A stretch of 6,109 nucleotides of DNA. Origin: Methanimicrococcus sp. (lineage in GTDB: Archaea; Halobacteriota; Methanosarcinia; Methanosarcinales; Methanosarcinaceae). Shown here in pieces: positions 1-5,214 of this stretch. Below the pieces are notes generated by a model. That model did no database searches and was not told the DNA's origin. It was given only the letters and a program-made list of their open reading frames with translations. The DNA lies in NCBI GenBank assembly GCA_009783635.1, contig WRDC01000082.1, forward strand, positions 1 to 6,109, given 5' to 3'. Position numbers and translations under genes: made by a program. Numbering within the stretch: position 1 is the stretch's first letter; each line of letters opens with the position of its first letter.

Positions 1-224
1 CAATCGCGACCGTCGGCTACGGCAGTCCTGTCCTCACAAAAGGCCTGCATCCGTCCGGTTACGATGAAGTTTTGGTTTACAATGTGGATGACTTGGTTCT
101 TGTCGACCCCGAATTTGAAGCTGTCAGAATCGGCGGCAAAGTCGGCGCCAAGAAAAAGGCGGCCATCGTTGAGAAAGCCAAAGAATTCAACATCAAGGTG
201 TTAAACCCGGGAAAGGGGGCGTAA
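1..224 (+). CDS. rpl32e: Large-subunit ribosomal protein eL32, C-terminal part (5' end outside window)
   Basis: This is the last 73 codons of an open frame entering from the left edge (first full codon at 3, stop TAA at 222-224). The peptide contains GYGSP, then LHPSGYDEVLVYN, a segment rich in Val and Asp, and a basic tail with GAKKKAAIVEKAKE. This matches the conserved C-terminal half of archaeal/eukaryotic eL32, a 23S rRNA-binding protein of the large subunit. The start and N-terminal part are missing only because the window begins here. The stop lies four bases before the eL19 start, so the two genes are co-transcribed, as in the usual archaeal spc-type ribosomal operon. Confidence 0.93.
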   Translation, partial: IATVGYGSPVLTKGLHPSGYDEVLVYNVDDLVLVDPEFEAVRIGGKVGAKKKAAIVEKAKEFNIKVLNPGKGA

Positions 225-228
225 AACA

Positions 229-672
229 ATGGCAGACTTGAAAAACCAGAAGAGAATGGCCTCCCAAATCCTCGGATGCGGCAGAGACCGTGTCTGGATC
301 GACCCGACCAAAGCGGAAGACATCTCAAAAGCCATTACCCGCGAAGACATTCGTAACTTGATTTCTGAAGGGACAATCAAAGCCCGGAAGGTCAAGGGTG
401 TCAGCCGCGGACGTGCGAGACTTGTTGACGAAAAGCGCAAGTACGGTCACAGAAAAGGCCCCGGTTCCCGCAAAGGTAAGAAGGGCGCCAGAACCGACAG
501 CAAAGGCTTGTGGATGAAGAAGATCCGCGCGCTCAGAAAAAAACTCAAAGAGATGCGCGCCGATGAAACCCTCAACAAATCCGCCTACTGTAAATTTTAC
601 AGAAAAGCCAAAGGTGGCGAGTTCAGAAACGTCGCTCACCTGGAAGCCCACATTAAAGCAATGGAAGATTAA
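229..672 (+). CDS. rpl19e: Large-subunit ribosomal protein eL19
   Basis: A 147-residue, strongly basic protein, the normal length for archaeal eL19. It begins MADLKNQKRMASQILGCGRDRVWID, has the ISKAITREDIRNLI helix around residues 32-46, a glycine/lysine/arginine-rich RNA-binding stretch (HRKGPGSRKGKKGAR, about 74-88) and a long basic helical C-terminus (KIRALRKKLKEMR). In the family this protein binds 23S rRNA at an inter-subunit bridge. The start at 229 follows a GGAAAGGGGG Shine-Dalgarno-like run (about 210-219) inside the eL32 3' end, which implies translational coupling. Unusually, uL18 and the following spc genes do not come next: the operon appears to stop here at hairpins with T tracts. 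Confidence 0.97.
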   Translation: MADLKNQKRMASQILGCGRDRVWIDPTKAEDISKAITREDIRNLISEGTIKARKVKGVSRGRARLVDEKRKYGHRKGPGSRKGKKGARTDSKGLWMKKIRALRKKLKEMRADETLNKSAYCKFYRKAKGGEFRNVAHLEAHIKAMED

Positions 673-693
673 TAAAGGTCAAAAACAAAGGTC

Positions 694-737
694 AAAAAAT
701 TGCTTCCTTCGCCTTTGGCTTGGGTTGCAATTTTTTT
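694..737 (+). terminator. Hairpin plus T tract, first terminator after eL19
   Basis: AAAAAATTGC (694-703) pairs with GCAATTTTTT (727-736) over 10 base pairs. Inside the loop, GCC-TTT-GGC (711-719) can form a second small hairpin flanked by CC/GG. The right arm is itself a T tract of seven (731-737). It lies 22 bases after the eL19 stop. Placement and form fit the end of the ribosomal-protein transcript. The A-rich left arm would make it less effective on the other strand. Confidence 0.6.
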
Positions 738-750
738 CCGACTACCATGT

Positions 751-801
751 CAGAAAACTTTTATTGGGACGCCTGTGGCGCCCTATCTTTTTTATTTTCT
801 G
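751..801 (+). terminator. Second hairpin plus T-rich tail after eL19
   Basis: GGG-A-CGCC (766-773), loop TGT, GGCG-CCC (777-783) forms a 7-bp GC-rich stem with one bulged A. It is followed by a T-rich tail (784-800) with a run of six T. An outer arm pair, CAGAAAA (751-757) with TTTTCTG (795-801), encloses it. With the hairpin at 694-737 this makes a tandem terminator behind eL19. Confidence 0.55.
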
Positions 802-852
802 AAAATTAAAAAAATATTTAAAATGTTTTAAAAATATCTTATTTTTGGCAAA
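802..852 (-). terminator. A/T-tract region, probable mptA transcript end
   Basis: The bases just past the mptA stop on the minus strand read as repeated T tracts (complements of the A runs at about 806-812, 821-823 and 829-834). There is a weak AT-only stem, AAAATA-TCT-TATTTT, at about 831-845. Archaeal RNA polymerase terminates efficiently on T tracts alone, so this is a plausible mptA end, but no strong hairpin supports it. Confidence 0.35.
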
Positions 853-1806
853 TCAGACGTTCTTAAGTTCTGAGCGGATGCTGCCGATTCTGGCAACGCG
901 CTCGGCGAAAGCGTTGTGTTTGTGAATGCTTTCTTCGTTGATTTGTTTGATTGTAATGATTGCGTCATCGGGAAGCTGCGGGAAGGTGTGGACCACTTTC
1001 TTGGCCATTGTCCGAACGCAGTCTTCGACGAATTTCGGATTTTTGTGCGCTTCCTCAACGACCTTTTTCTCATCGGCGCGTTTCAAGATTTCATAAACGT
1101 TGGAGCTCATGGAAGTTTCGATGATTTGAATGATCTGCTCCAGACGAACGCCGGTGGTGTCAAGCGTCTGAATGGAGATGATGCCGCGGCCGCGCTGGTT
1201 GTGGCTGGCCATTGGAATTTCATTAAAGAATTCGGAAATTTGGCCGTTCGTTAAACCGAGTTCCTTGAGTTTGAGCTCGGCCTCTTCCTGCATCATGGAC
1301 TGGGCGCAGGGGCAGGCTGTCATGCCCGTTACTTCGGCGCCGATCAATTTTTGGATTTGAACGGCGTTGCTGCCCTCTGTTCTTTCGGCAACGGCGTCGG
1401 CGAAAATGTCGACAAATTGCTGGCAGTCCGCGCCTGTCGCGGGCGATTTTCGGCGAATCATGTATTCGCTTTTCATACGGACTTCTGCGCGGGAAGCATA
1501 TTCATGGCGGCCGATCAAATTTTCGGCAATGTCGCCGCACAATTTTTCGATTTCGTAAACAGGGGATTGAGAGATATTGGTTAAAATTTCTTCAATCGCT
1601 TCAAAGTTGCGGGACAAATTGGCGCCTTTTCGGTCGGACGGCAGGTCGACAAAAATATCGAAGGACGACATCAGAACAATCGGTCTTTTGTTTTCCCTTT
1701 TTATTTCAATGAGTTTTTTAACATCCGTTACACCGACACGTGTTAAATTAATGGGGACGGGCGGGCGGTTGGCCTGAACGTCCGGAAGAATCGGGCATTG
1801 TGTCAT
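853..1806 (-). CDS. mptA: GTP cyclohydrolase MptA (FolE2/type IB family), methanopterin biosynthesis
   Basis: A 317-residue cytosolic enzyme of the FolE2/MptA family (COG1469). In methanogens MptA is the first step of tetrahydromethanopterin synthesis: it opens GTP to 7,8-dihydro-D-neopterin 2',3'-cyclic phosphate in an Fe(II)-dependent reaction. Visible family marks are the N-terminal LPDVQ (residues 7-11), VLMSSFDIFVDLP (about 44-56), the metal-site segment GMTACPCAQ with Cys165 and Cys167, ASHNQRG with His202 (200-206), and a C-terminal KHNAFAER (296-303). Length is normal. The start at 1806 is supported by GAGGT eight bases upstream (complement of 1815-1819) and by LPDVQ lying close to the N-terminus, as in homologues. 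It is convergent with eL19 and monocistronic as far as can be seen. Confidence 0.96.
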   Translation of the reverse strand: MTQCPILPDVQANRPPVPINLTRVGVTDVKKLIEIKRENKRPIVLMSSFDIFVDLPSDRKGANLSRNFEAIEEILTNISQSPVYEIEKLCGDIAENLIGRHEYASRAEVRMKSEYMIRRKSPATGADCQQFVDIFADAVAERTEGSNAVQIQKLIGAEVTGMTACPCAQSMMQEEAELKLKELGLTNGQISEFFNEIPMASHNQRGRGIISIQTLDTTGVRLEQIIQIIETSMSSNVYEILKRADEKKVVEEAHKNPKFVEDCVRTMAKKVVHTFPQLPDDAIITIKQINEESIHKHNAFAERVARIGSIRSELKNV

Positions 1807-1836
1807 TCAATTTTACCTCTTGAGTTGTTTTTGATC

Positions 1837-1854
1837 ATGCTTGCGATGCTTGCG
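1837..1854. repeat. Perfect 9-bp tandem duplication in the mptA leader
   Basis: ATGCTTGCG occurs twice back to back (1837-1845, 1846-1854), followed by TC. The string GCTTGCGTC (about 1848-1856) recurs inverted as GACGCAAGC at 1980-1988, so the mptA upstream region carries related inverted motifs about 125 bases apart. No function is evident. Confidence 0.6.
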
Positions 1855-1884
1855 TCACATCTTTGTTTTTGAATAAAATTCAGC

Positions 1885-1919
1885 ATAAATAACGCTAACA
1901 ACTATCTGTTGATATAAAA
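1885..1919 (-). promoter_or_regulatory. Candidate mptA promoter (TATA-like boxes)
   Basis: Read on the minus strand, TTTTTATATC (complement of about 1911-1920) is a good archaeal TATA candidate, giving a start near 1887 and a leader of about 80 bases. A second candidate, TTATTTAT (complement of 1885-1892), would give a leader of about 55 bases. The sequence alone does not choose between them. Confidence 0.4.
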
Positions 1920-1934
1920 AGTTGTTTCAAAAGG

Positions 1935-1970
1935 CGATGCCGAATGTTTAAACGATGCCGAATGCTTAAA
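1935..1970. repeat. 18-bp tandem duplication in the MC1-mptA spacer
   Basis: Two adjacent 18-base copies, CGATGCCGAATGTTTAAA (1935-1952) and CGATGCCGAATGCTTAAA (1953-1970), differ at one base. They lie in the 301-base spacer between the MC1 and mptA genes, upstream of the mptA TATA candidates. The spacer otherwise holds the MC1 terminators (1971-1991, 2053-2085) and the mptA promoter. No gene was found in it. Confidence 0.75.
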
Positions 1971-1991
1971 AAAAGACGAGACGCAAGCGTC
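1971..1991 (-). terminator. Weak second hairpin with T run downstream of MC1
   Basis: On the minus strand GACGC-TT-GCGTC (1991-1980) makes a 5-bp stem with a two-base spacer. It is followed by TCGTC and then a run of seven T. It could back up the stronger terminator at 2053-2085. The loop is too tight for all five pairs to form, so support is limited. Confidence 0.3.
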
Positions 1992-2040
1992 ATCAAAATA
2001 GCGGTTTGAAAAACAAAGAACAAAACCGTGAAAAAACAGA

Positions 2041-2085
2041 AAGATTAAAAGGACTTCGGCAGAGCAAAGTTTGCTCTGCTGAAGT
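2041..2085 (-). terminator. Strong terminator hairpin after the MC1 gene
   Basis: The segment 2053-2085 is a nearly perfect inverted repeat. ACTTCGGCAGAGCAAA faces TTTGCTCTGCTGAAGT about a central G, giving up to 16 pairs with one G-T wobble. Read on the minus strand it is followed by CCTTTTAATCTTTCTG and then a run of six T. It lies 22 bases past the MC1 stop, the expected place for that gene's transcript end. Confidence 0.75.
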
Positions 2086-2107
2086 AAGAGTATAACCAAA
2101 TGCTGAC

Positions 2108-2398
2108 TTAGATTTCGTCAAGTTTTTCGATCTTGACTTTTTCAACGAAGGGTTTGTTGATCTTTGAGGGCATCCAGGACGGTCTGTTCTTGGGTGCGTC
2201 AACGACTTCTTTCCATGCTTTGAAGATGTGGACTTTCTTGGTTCCTCTTTCTCTGAGCATGATTGTCTCAGGCTTTTTCTTTGTGCCGCTGCCGCGGTTT
2301 GCGACTTTTAAGGCTGCCTGTCTGGGCTGTTTGCCGGTGAAGACACCGGTTTCATTTCCGTTTTTGTCTCTTAACACGAAATTTCTGGTTTCTGCCAT
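2108..2398 (-). CDS. Chromosomal protein MC1
   Basis: A 96-residue basic protein matching Methanosarcina-type MC1 almost throughout. It has TRNFVLRDKNGNETGVFTGK (4-23), QPRQAALKVANRGSGTK (24-40), LRERGTKKVHIFKAWKE (48-64), APKNRPSWMP (68-77) and KPFVEK (82-87). MC1 is a single-domain architectural protein that binds and sharply bends DNA, acting as a chromosome packager. The tryptophan-methionine pair of the DNA-contacting loop is present (Trp75, Met76). The frame stays open upstream to 2455, but 2398 is the start: AGGTGAT lies about five bases before it, known MC1 begins here, and the longer form would start inside the TATA box. It is monocistronic, with a promoter upstream and a strong terminator downstream. 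Confidence 0.96.
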   Translation of the reverse strand: MAETRNFVLRDKNGNETGVFTGKQPRQAALKVANRGSGTKKKPETIMLRERGTKKVHIFKAWKEVVDAPKNRPSWMPSKINKPFVEKVKIEKLDEI

Positions 2399-2452
2399 CT
2401 TAATCACCTTTTGCAATAAATATGATATTGCTGAGAAAGAATAATCCAAGCT

Positions 2453-2462
2453 CATATATATA
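2453..2462 (-). promoter_or_regulatory. TATA box of the MC1 gene
   Basis: Minus-strand TATATATATG, preceded by AACAAAC as a possible BRE, is the clearest TATA box in the window. A start about 24 bases past the box falls near 2429. That gives a leader of about 30 bases carrying the SD sequence AGGTGAT at 2404-2410, which fits a strongly expressed chromosomal protein. Confidence 0.7.
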
Positions 2463-2653
2463 GTTTGTTACGGAATTGTCCCTATTAGCACTGTTTTAAC
2501 GAAAAATGTTTTATTATTTCAGAGTCAAGATAATTTTATACATAGTTATCGAATATATCTTGTTTTTTCGTTTTTTTTGATGGAAGCCGTTGTTATTTTT
2601 TGAAAAACAGAAAGGCTAAGAAAAGATATGAATTTCAAGATGAGACTCAATAT

Positions 2654-2781
2654 ATGATGAATATTTCAGGGGAAAGCAACATCGGCGGGCGTTACGACAA
2701 AATACGGCTTACGGGCGGGACATTTCGCTGATTGTCGACAATTTTATGAACGCGGAAATTTTTGAGACCGGAAATTTTTGA
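2654..2781 (+). pseudogene. Possible remnant of a bactofilin-like (polymer-forming) protein gene
   Basis: From ATG 2654 a 25-codon frame encodes MMNISGESNIGGRYDKIRLT followed by GGTFR and a stop at 2729-2731. The pattern ISG-x-GxIxGGxYDxIRIxG is what I recall from the N-terminus of COG1664 bactofilin-like proteins in methanogens and bacteria. Shifting the frame by one at about 2719 continues as DISLIVDNFMNAEIFETGNF to a stop at 2779-2781, again in the style of that family (GDI..VDNF). After this stop the same frame runs on through the 12-base array as (C F E T)n. I read this as the broken start of a lost gene, with the rest replaced by repeats. The match is short and made by eye, so a chance frame or a real 25-residue peptide remains possible. 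The flanks 2463-2650 show nothing else recognisable apart from AT-rich sequence and T runs. Confidence 0.4.
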
Positions 2782-2784
2782 GCC
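2753..2784. repeat. Two 16-base direct repeats
   Basis: CGGAAATTTTTGAGAC (2753-2768) is followed directly by a second copy (2769-2784) that differs in the last two bases (CGGAAATTTTTGAG then CC). They lead straight into the 12-base array, sharing its TTTTGAGAC core, so they look like the first, longer units of the same repeat-expansion tract. Confidence 0.7.
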
Positions 2785-2832
2785 TGTTTTGAGACCTGTT
2801 TTGAGACCTGTTTTGAAACCTGTTTTGAAACC
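2783..2832. repeat. 12-base tandem array upstream of argB
   Basis: Four adjacent 12-base units: CCTGTTTTGAGA (2783-2794, 2795-2806), then CCTGTTTTGAAA (2807-2818, 2819-2830), followed by CC and a decayed unit (CCTTCTTTTAGA) to about 2842. The array ends about 20 bases before the first TATA candidate of argB, on the T-rich side. There are no spacers between units, so it is a minisatellite rather than CRISPR. Confidence 0.85.
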
Positions 2833-2860
2833 TTCTTTTAGACCCCGCGGTTTTTGCCGG

Positions 2861-2897
2861 CTATAAAATGTTGTATCAACATCAAAACATTTAAAAA
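2861..2897 (+). promoter_or_regulatory. Candidate argB promoter (two TATA-like boxes)
   Basis: CTATAAAAT (2861-2869) and TTTAAAAA (2890-2897) both resemble archaeal TATA boxes. They predict starts near 2893 and 2921, giving leaders of about 100 or 70 bases. The second start would fall inside the palindrome at 2915-2929. Confidence 0.4.
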
Positions 2898-2914
2898 GAC
2901 AAAACGGTTTGACA

Positions 2915-2929
2915 TTATTACCGTAATAA
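2915..2929. promoter_or_regulatory. Perfect palindrome near the argB start, possible operator
   Basis: TTATTAC-C-GTAATAA is a perfect inverted repeat with 7-base arms. It lies at or just after the predicted argB transcription start, where a bound repressor would block initiation. It does not match the GGTAA-N6-TTACC type of operator remembered for the nitrogen regulator NrpR. The regulator is unknown. Confidence 0.4.
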
Positions 2930-2992
2930 CACTGCGGCACGTCTTTGTTTAACAGGAAAATCAGAAAAGGAATCAATCGGCAGGGAACAGAA

Positions 2993-3901
2993 ATGGCATT
3001 GAAATTTGAAGATGTTTTAATTGAATCATTGCCCTACATACGGGATTTTTGGGAATCCGTGATGGTCATCAAAGTCGGCGGCAATGCGATGCTGAATCCG
3101 GAAAAAACAACAACGGTAATGGAAAGCATCATTCAGGACATCGTTCTTTTGCATTTTGTCGGCATCAATCCGATTATCGTTCACGGCGGCGGCCCGGAAA
3201 TTACCGAAAAGATGGAAAAGATGGGTAAGCAGCCGAAATTTGTCGGCGGCCTTCGGGTTACGGACGACGACACCCTTGAAATCGCGACCATGGTTCTTGT
3301 CGGAAACATCAACACGAAAATGGTTTCTTTAATTAACAAGCACGGCGGCAAAGGCGTTGGTCTCAACGGTCTTGACGCGAACCTGATTATGGCTCACAAA
3401 AAGAAAAACCAAAAAGTCATCGTTGACGGCAATGAAGAAGACATTGACATCGGCTGGGTCGGCGAAACGGAAATTATCAACCCAAGGCTTCTTAAAATGA
3501 TGATTGAGAACAATTATATCCCCGTTGTGTCCCCTGTTGCCGTGGATAAAAAAGGCCAGATGCTGAACATTAACGCCGACACGGTTGCCGGCGACATAGC
3601 TGCGGCGCTTGGCGCGAAAAAACTGATTATGATGACCGACATTTCCGGCGTTCTCAGAGATGTCAAAGATAAAGAGAGCAGGATTTCCAAAATCAGGCTT
3701 TCTGAAATCGACGGGCTGATAAAGGATGAAGTCATCACAAGCGGCATGATCCCGAAAATCCGGGGCGCGGAAGTTGCCGTGAAAGGCGGCGTTGAAAGCG
3801 TTCACATCATCAACGACAGCACACCCCATTCGCTGCTGCTTGAGCTGTTTACGGATACCGGTGTCGGTACAATGATTTTCGATGAAAAAGAGAATGAATA
3901 A
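2993..3901 (+). CDS. argB: Acetylglutamate kinase ArgB
   Basis: A 302-residue cytosolic enzyme of the amino-acid kinase fold. It phosphorylates N-acetyl-L-glutamate with ATP, the second step of the acetylated arginine pathway. Visible motifs are VIKVGGNAM (Lys27), HGGGPEI (64-70), GGLRVT (85-90, Arg88 for the substrate), LNINADTVAGD (191-201, Asn192/Asp196) and SGMIPKI (250-256, Lys255). The N-terminal helix (FEDVLIESLPYIRDFW, about 5-20) and C-terminal ELFTDTGVGTM are marks of the hexameric, arginine-inhibitable class, so feedback inhibition is likely. The frame is open from 2945, but the start at 2993 gives the family-typical N-terminus and follows CAGGGAAC, a modest SD. It stands alone, without other arg genes beside it. 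Confidence 0.96.
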   Translation: MALKFEDVLIESLPYIRDFWESVMVIKVGGNAMLNPEKTTTVMESIIQDIVLLHFVGINPIIVHGGGPEITEKMEKMGKQPKFVGGLRVTDDDTLEIATMVLVGNINTKMVSLINKHGGKGVGLNGLDANLIMAHKKKNQKVIVDGNEEDIDIGWVGETEIINPRLLKMMIENNYIPVVSPVAVDKKGQMLNINADTVAGDIAAALGAKKLIMMTDISGVLRDVKDKESRISKIRLSEIDGLIKDEVITSGMIPKIRGAEVAVKGGVESVHIINDSTPHSLLLELFTDTGVGTMIFDEKENE

Positions 3902-3915
3902 TTTTCTTTAAAAAA

Positions 3916-4030
3916 TGATAAAAATCAGACTGATAAAAAACAGACTGATAAAAATCAGGCTGATAAAAATAAGACTGATAAAAATTTGATTAATAAAAAT
4001 CGGATTGATAAAAATTTGACTGATTAAAAA
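3916..4030. repeat. 15-base tandem array between argB and leuB
   Basis: Seven full units of 15 bases and a partial eighth, starting at 3916, 3931, 3946, 3961, 3976, 3991, 4006 and 4021. The consensus is TGATAAAAATCAGAC. The first part (TGATAAAAA) is almost constant, while the last six bases vary (TCAGAC, ACAGAC, TCAGGC, TAAGAC, TTTGAT, TCGGAT, TTTGAC). There are no spacers. The array fills nearly the whole gap between two convergent genes and joins the leuB terminator hairpin at 4030. Read on the minus strand it supplies repeated ATTTTTATCA tracts, which could add to transcription termination of leuB. Confidence 0.93.
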
Positions 4031-4065
4031 GTGACCGGAGGCGAAAGCCTCAATCTTCGGTCACT
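4030..4065 (-). terminator. Nested terminator hairpin overlapping the leuB stop
   Basis: AGTGACCG (4030-4037) pairs with CGGTCACT (4058-4065). Inside, GAGGC-GAAA-GCCTC (4038-4051) forms a second stem stacked on the first. On the minus strand the structure is followed by TTTTTAATCAGTCAAATTTT, a T-rich tail. The leuB stop codon (4061-4063) lies within the outer stem. In the plus direction the tail is poorer (CTTTGCCGATCTTTTT), although it could also halt argB transcripts. Confidence 0.7.
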
Positions 4066-5197
4066 CTTTGCCGATCTTTTTCACCAAGCGGGCCACATCC
4101 GTTCCGACTTCGGAACATTTGGAAGAACCGCCCATGTCAACGGTGTTGACCTTCTTTTCAATAATATTCTTTTCAACCGCTTTCACGATCGTGTCGGCGG
4201 CTTCTTTTTCGCCGAGCGTTTCAATCAAAAGAGCGCCGGCCCAGATGGTTGCCAAAGGATTGGCGCGGTCCATGCCTTTATATTTGGGGGCGGAACCGTG
4301 GATCGGCTCAAACATACTGGTGCCCTTCGGATTGATGTTGCCGCCGGGGGCGAGGCCGAGACCGCCCTGAATCATGGCGCCGAGGTCGGTGATGATGTCG
4401 CCGAACATATTCGGTGTCACGACAACGTCAAAGAATTCGGGGTTTTTAACAAACCACATGGTAACGGCGTCAACGTAGTTAAAATCGGTTTGAACGGTCG
4501 GGTAATTTTTGCCGACTTCTTCAAAAGTTTCGCGCCAGAATCCGTAAATGTCGGACAGAACATTGGCCTTGTCAACGGAGGACAAATGCCCGTTTCTGTT
4601 TTTGGCCAAATCAAAAGAATACTCCATCACGCGTTTTGTGCCCTCTTTGGAAACCATCCCGACTTGATAAGCGATTTCTTCGCTGTCGGTTTCGATGTCC
4701 ATGCCGAATTTGGCGGAATAAAGGTCTCTTTCAACTTCCAAAAGTTCTTTCTTTTGACCTTTTGTACAGCGGCCGCCAATTCCGATATAGAAATCTTCGG
4801 TATTTTCACGGACAACAACAAAATCAATATCTTTGGCGGTTTTTCCTTTCAGAGGGGTTTCAACGCCGTCCAGCAATTTGATCGGGCGGAGATTGATGTA
4901 CTCATCAAAAGCGAAACGAAGTTTCAAAAGAATGCCTTTTTCGAGGATGCCGGGAGCCAGTCTCGGGTCACCGAGCGCGCCCAAGTAAATCGCCTTGCAG
5001 CCGCCGAGTTCTTTCAGCGTTTCATCGGATACCAGTTCGCCCGTTTCCAAATAATGATCGGCGCCGAGCGGGTATTCCACCCACTCCACATCAAAGCCGA
5101 ACACTTCTCCGGCCGCGTCGATTACTTTTTGTCCTTCCCGAACGATTTCGGGTCCGATTCCGTCACCGCCGATGACCGGCACTTTATATTGAGTCAT
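4061..5197 (-). CDS. leuB: Isopropylmalate/isocitrate-family dehydrogenase, probable 3-isopropylmalate dehydrogenase
   Basis: A 378-residue cytosolic beta-decarboxylating dehydrogenase; family members dehydrogenate and decarboxylate a 2-hydroxy-3-carboxy acid. It has IGGDGIGPEIV (9-19), Arg94 and Arg104 (LR...NLRP), VVVRENTEDFYIG with Arg130 and Tyr137, VDKANVL with Lys210, Asp243 (YVDAVTM) and the signature NMFGDIITDLG (263-273, Asp267 and Asp271 as metal ligands). Leu90 and Leu91 before the first arginine resemble the isopropyl-binding pocket of LeuB, and the leuD neighbour points to leucine synthesis. Family paralogues such as AksF (coenzyme B pathway) or isocitrate dehydrogenase cannot be excluded. 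HGSAPKYKG (300-308) has Lys-Tyr where NAD-type LeuB normally has Asp-Ile, suggesting NADP use. The start follows GGAGG, eight bases upstream (5206-5210). Confidence 0.88.
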   Translation of the reverse strand: MTQYKVPVIGGDGIGPEIVREGQKVIDAAGEVFGFDVEWVEYPLGADHYLETGELVSDETLKELGGCKAIYLGALGDPRLAPGILEKGILLKLRFAFDEYINLRPIKLLDGVETPLKGKTAKDIDFVVVRENTEDFYIGIGGRCTKGQKKELLEVERDLYSAKFGMDIETDSEEIAYQVGMVSKEGTKRVMEYSFDLAKNRNGHLSSVDKANVLSDIYGFWRETFEEVGKNYPTVQTDFNYVDAVTMWFVKNPEFFDVVVTPNMFGDIITDLGAMIQGGLGLAPGGNINPKGTSMFEPIHGSAPKYKGMDRANPLATIWAGALLIETLGEKEAADTIVKAVEKNIIEKKVNTVDMGGSSKCSEVGTDVARLVKKIGKE

Positions 5198-5214
5198 GAA
5201 TACATCCTCCGTTT

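Noticed and set aside
2399..2455. Longer N-terminus for MC1 (start at 2455, MSLDYSFSAIS...)
   Set aside because: The added codons contain the SD and run into the TATA box; known MC1 begins at the shorter start.
2731..2742. Perfect 12-base palindrome ATTGTCGACAAT
   Set aside because: It lies inside the possible bactofilin remnant, with no promoter next to it; probably chance within coding-derived sequence.
2905..2923. NrpR nitrogen operator (CGGT...ACCG)
   Set aside because: The arms do not give GGTAA/TTACC at the proper spacing; only the simple palindrome at 2915-2929 is supported.
2692..2976. Minus-strand 94-codon frame with KTGLKTG repeats
   Set aside because: The repeats are the 12-base array read in reverse. 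The frame crosses the argB promoter and the palindrome, has no SD and resembles no family.
2945..2992. Longer N-terminus for argB (MFNRKIRKGINRQGTE)
   Set aside because: No SD before 2945, and the family N-terminus begins at MALKFEDVL.
3329..3829. Minus-strand 166-codon frame
   Set aside because: Antisense shadow inside argB; the composition is the reverse reading of a conserved kinase.
3916..4030. CRISPR array
   Set aside because: Units of 15 bases are directly abutting with no unique spacers, and there are no cas genes nearby.
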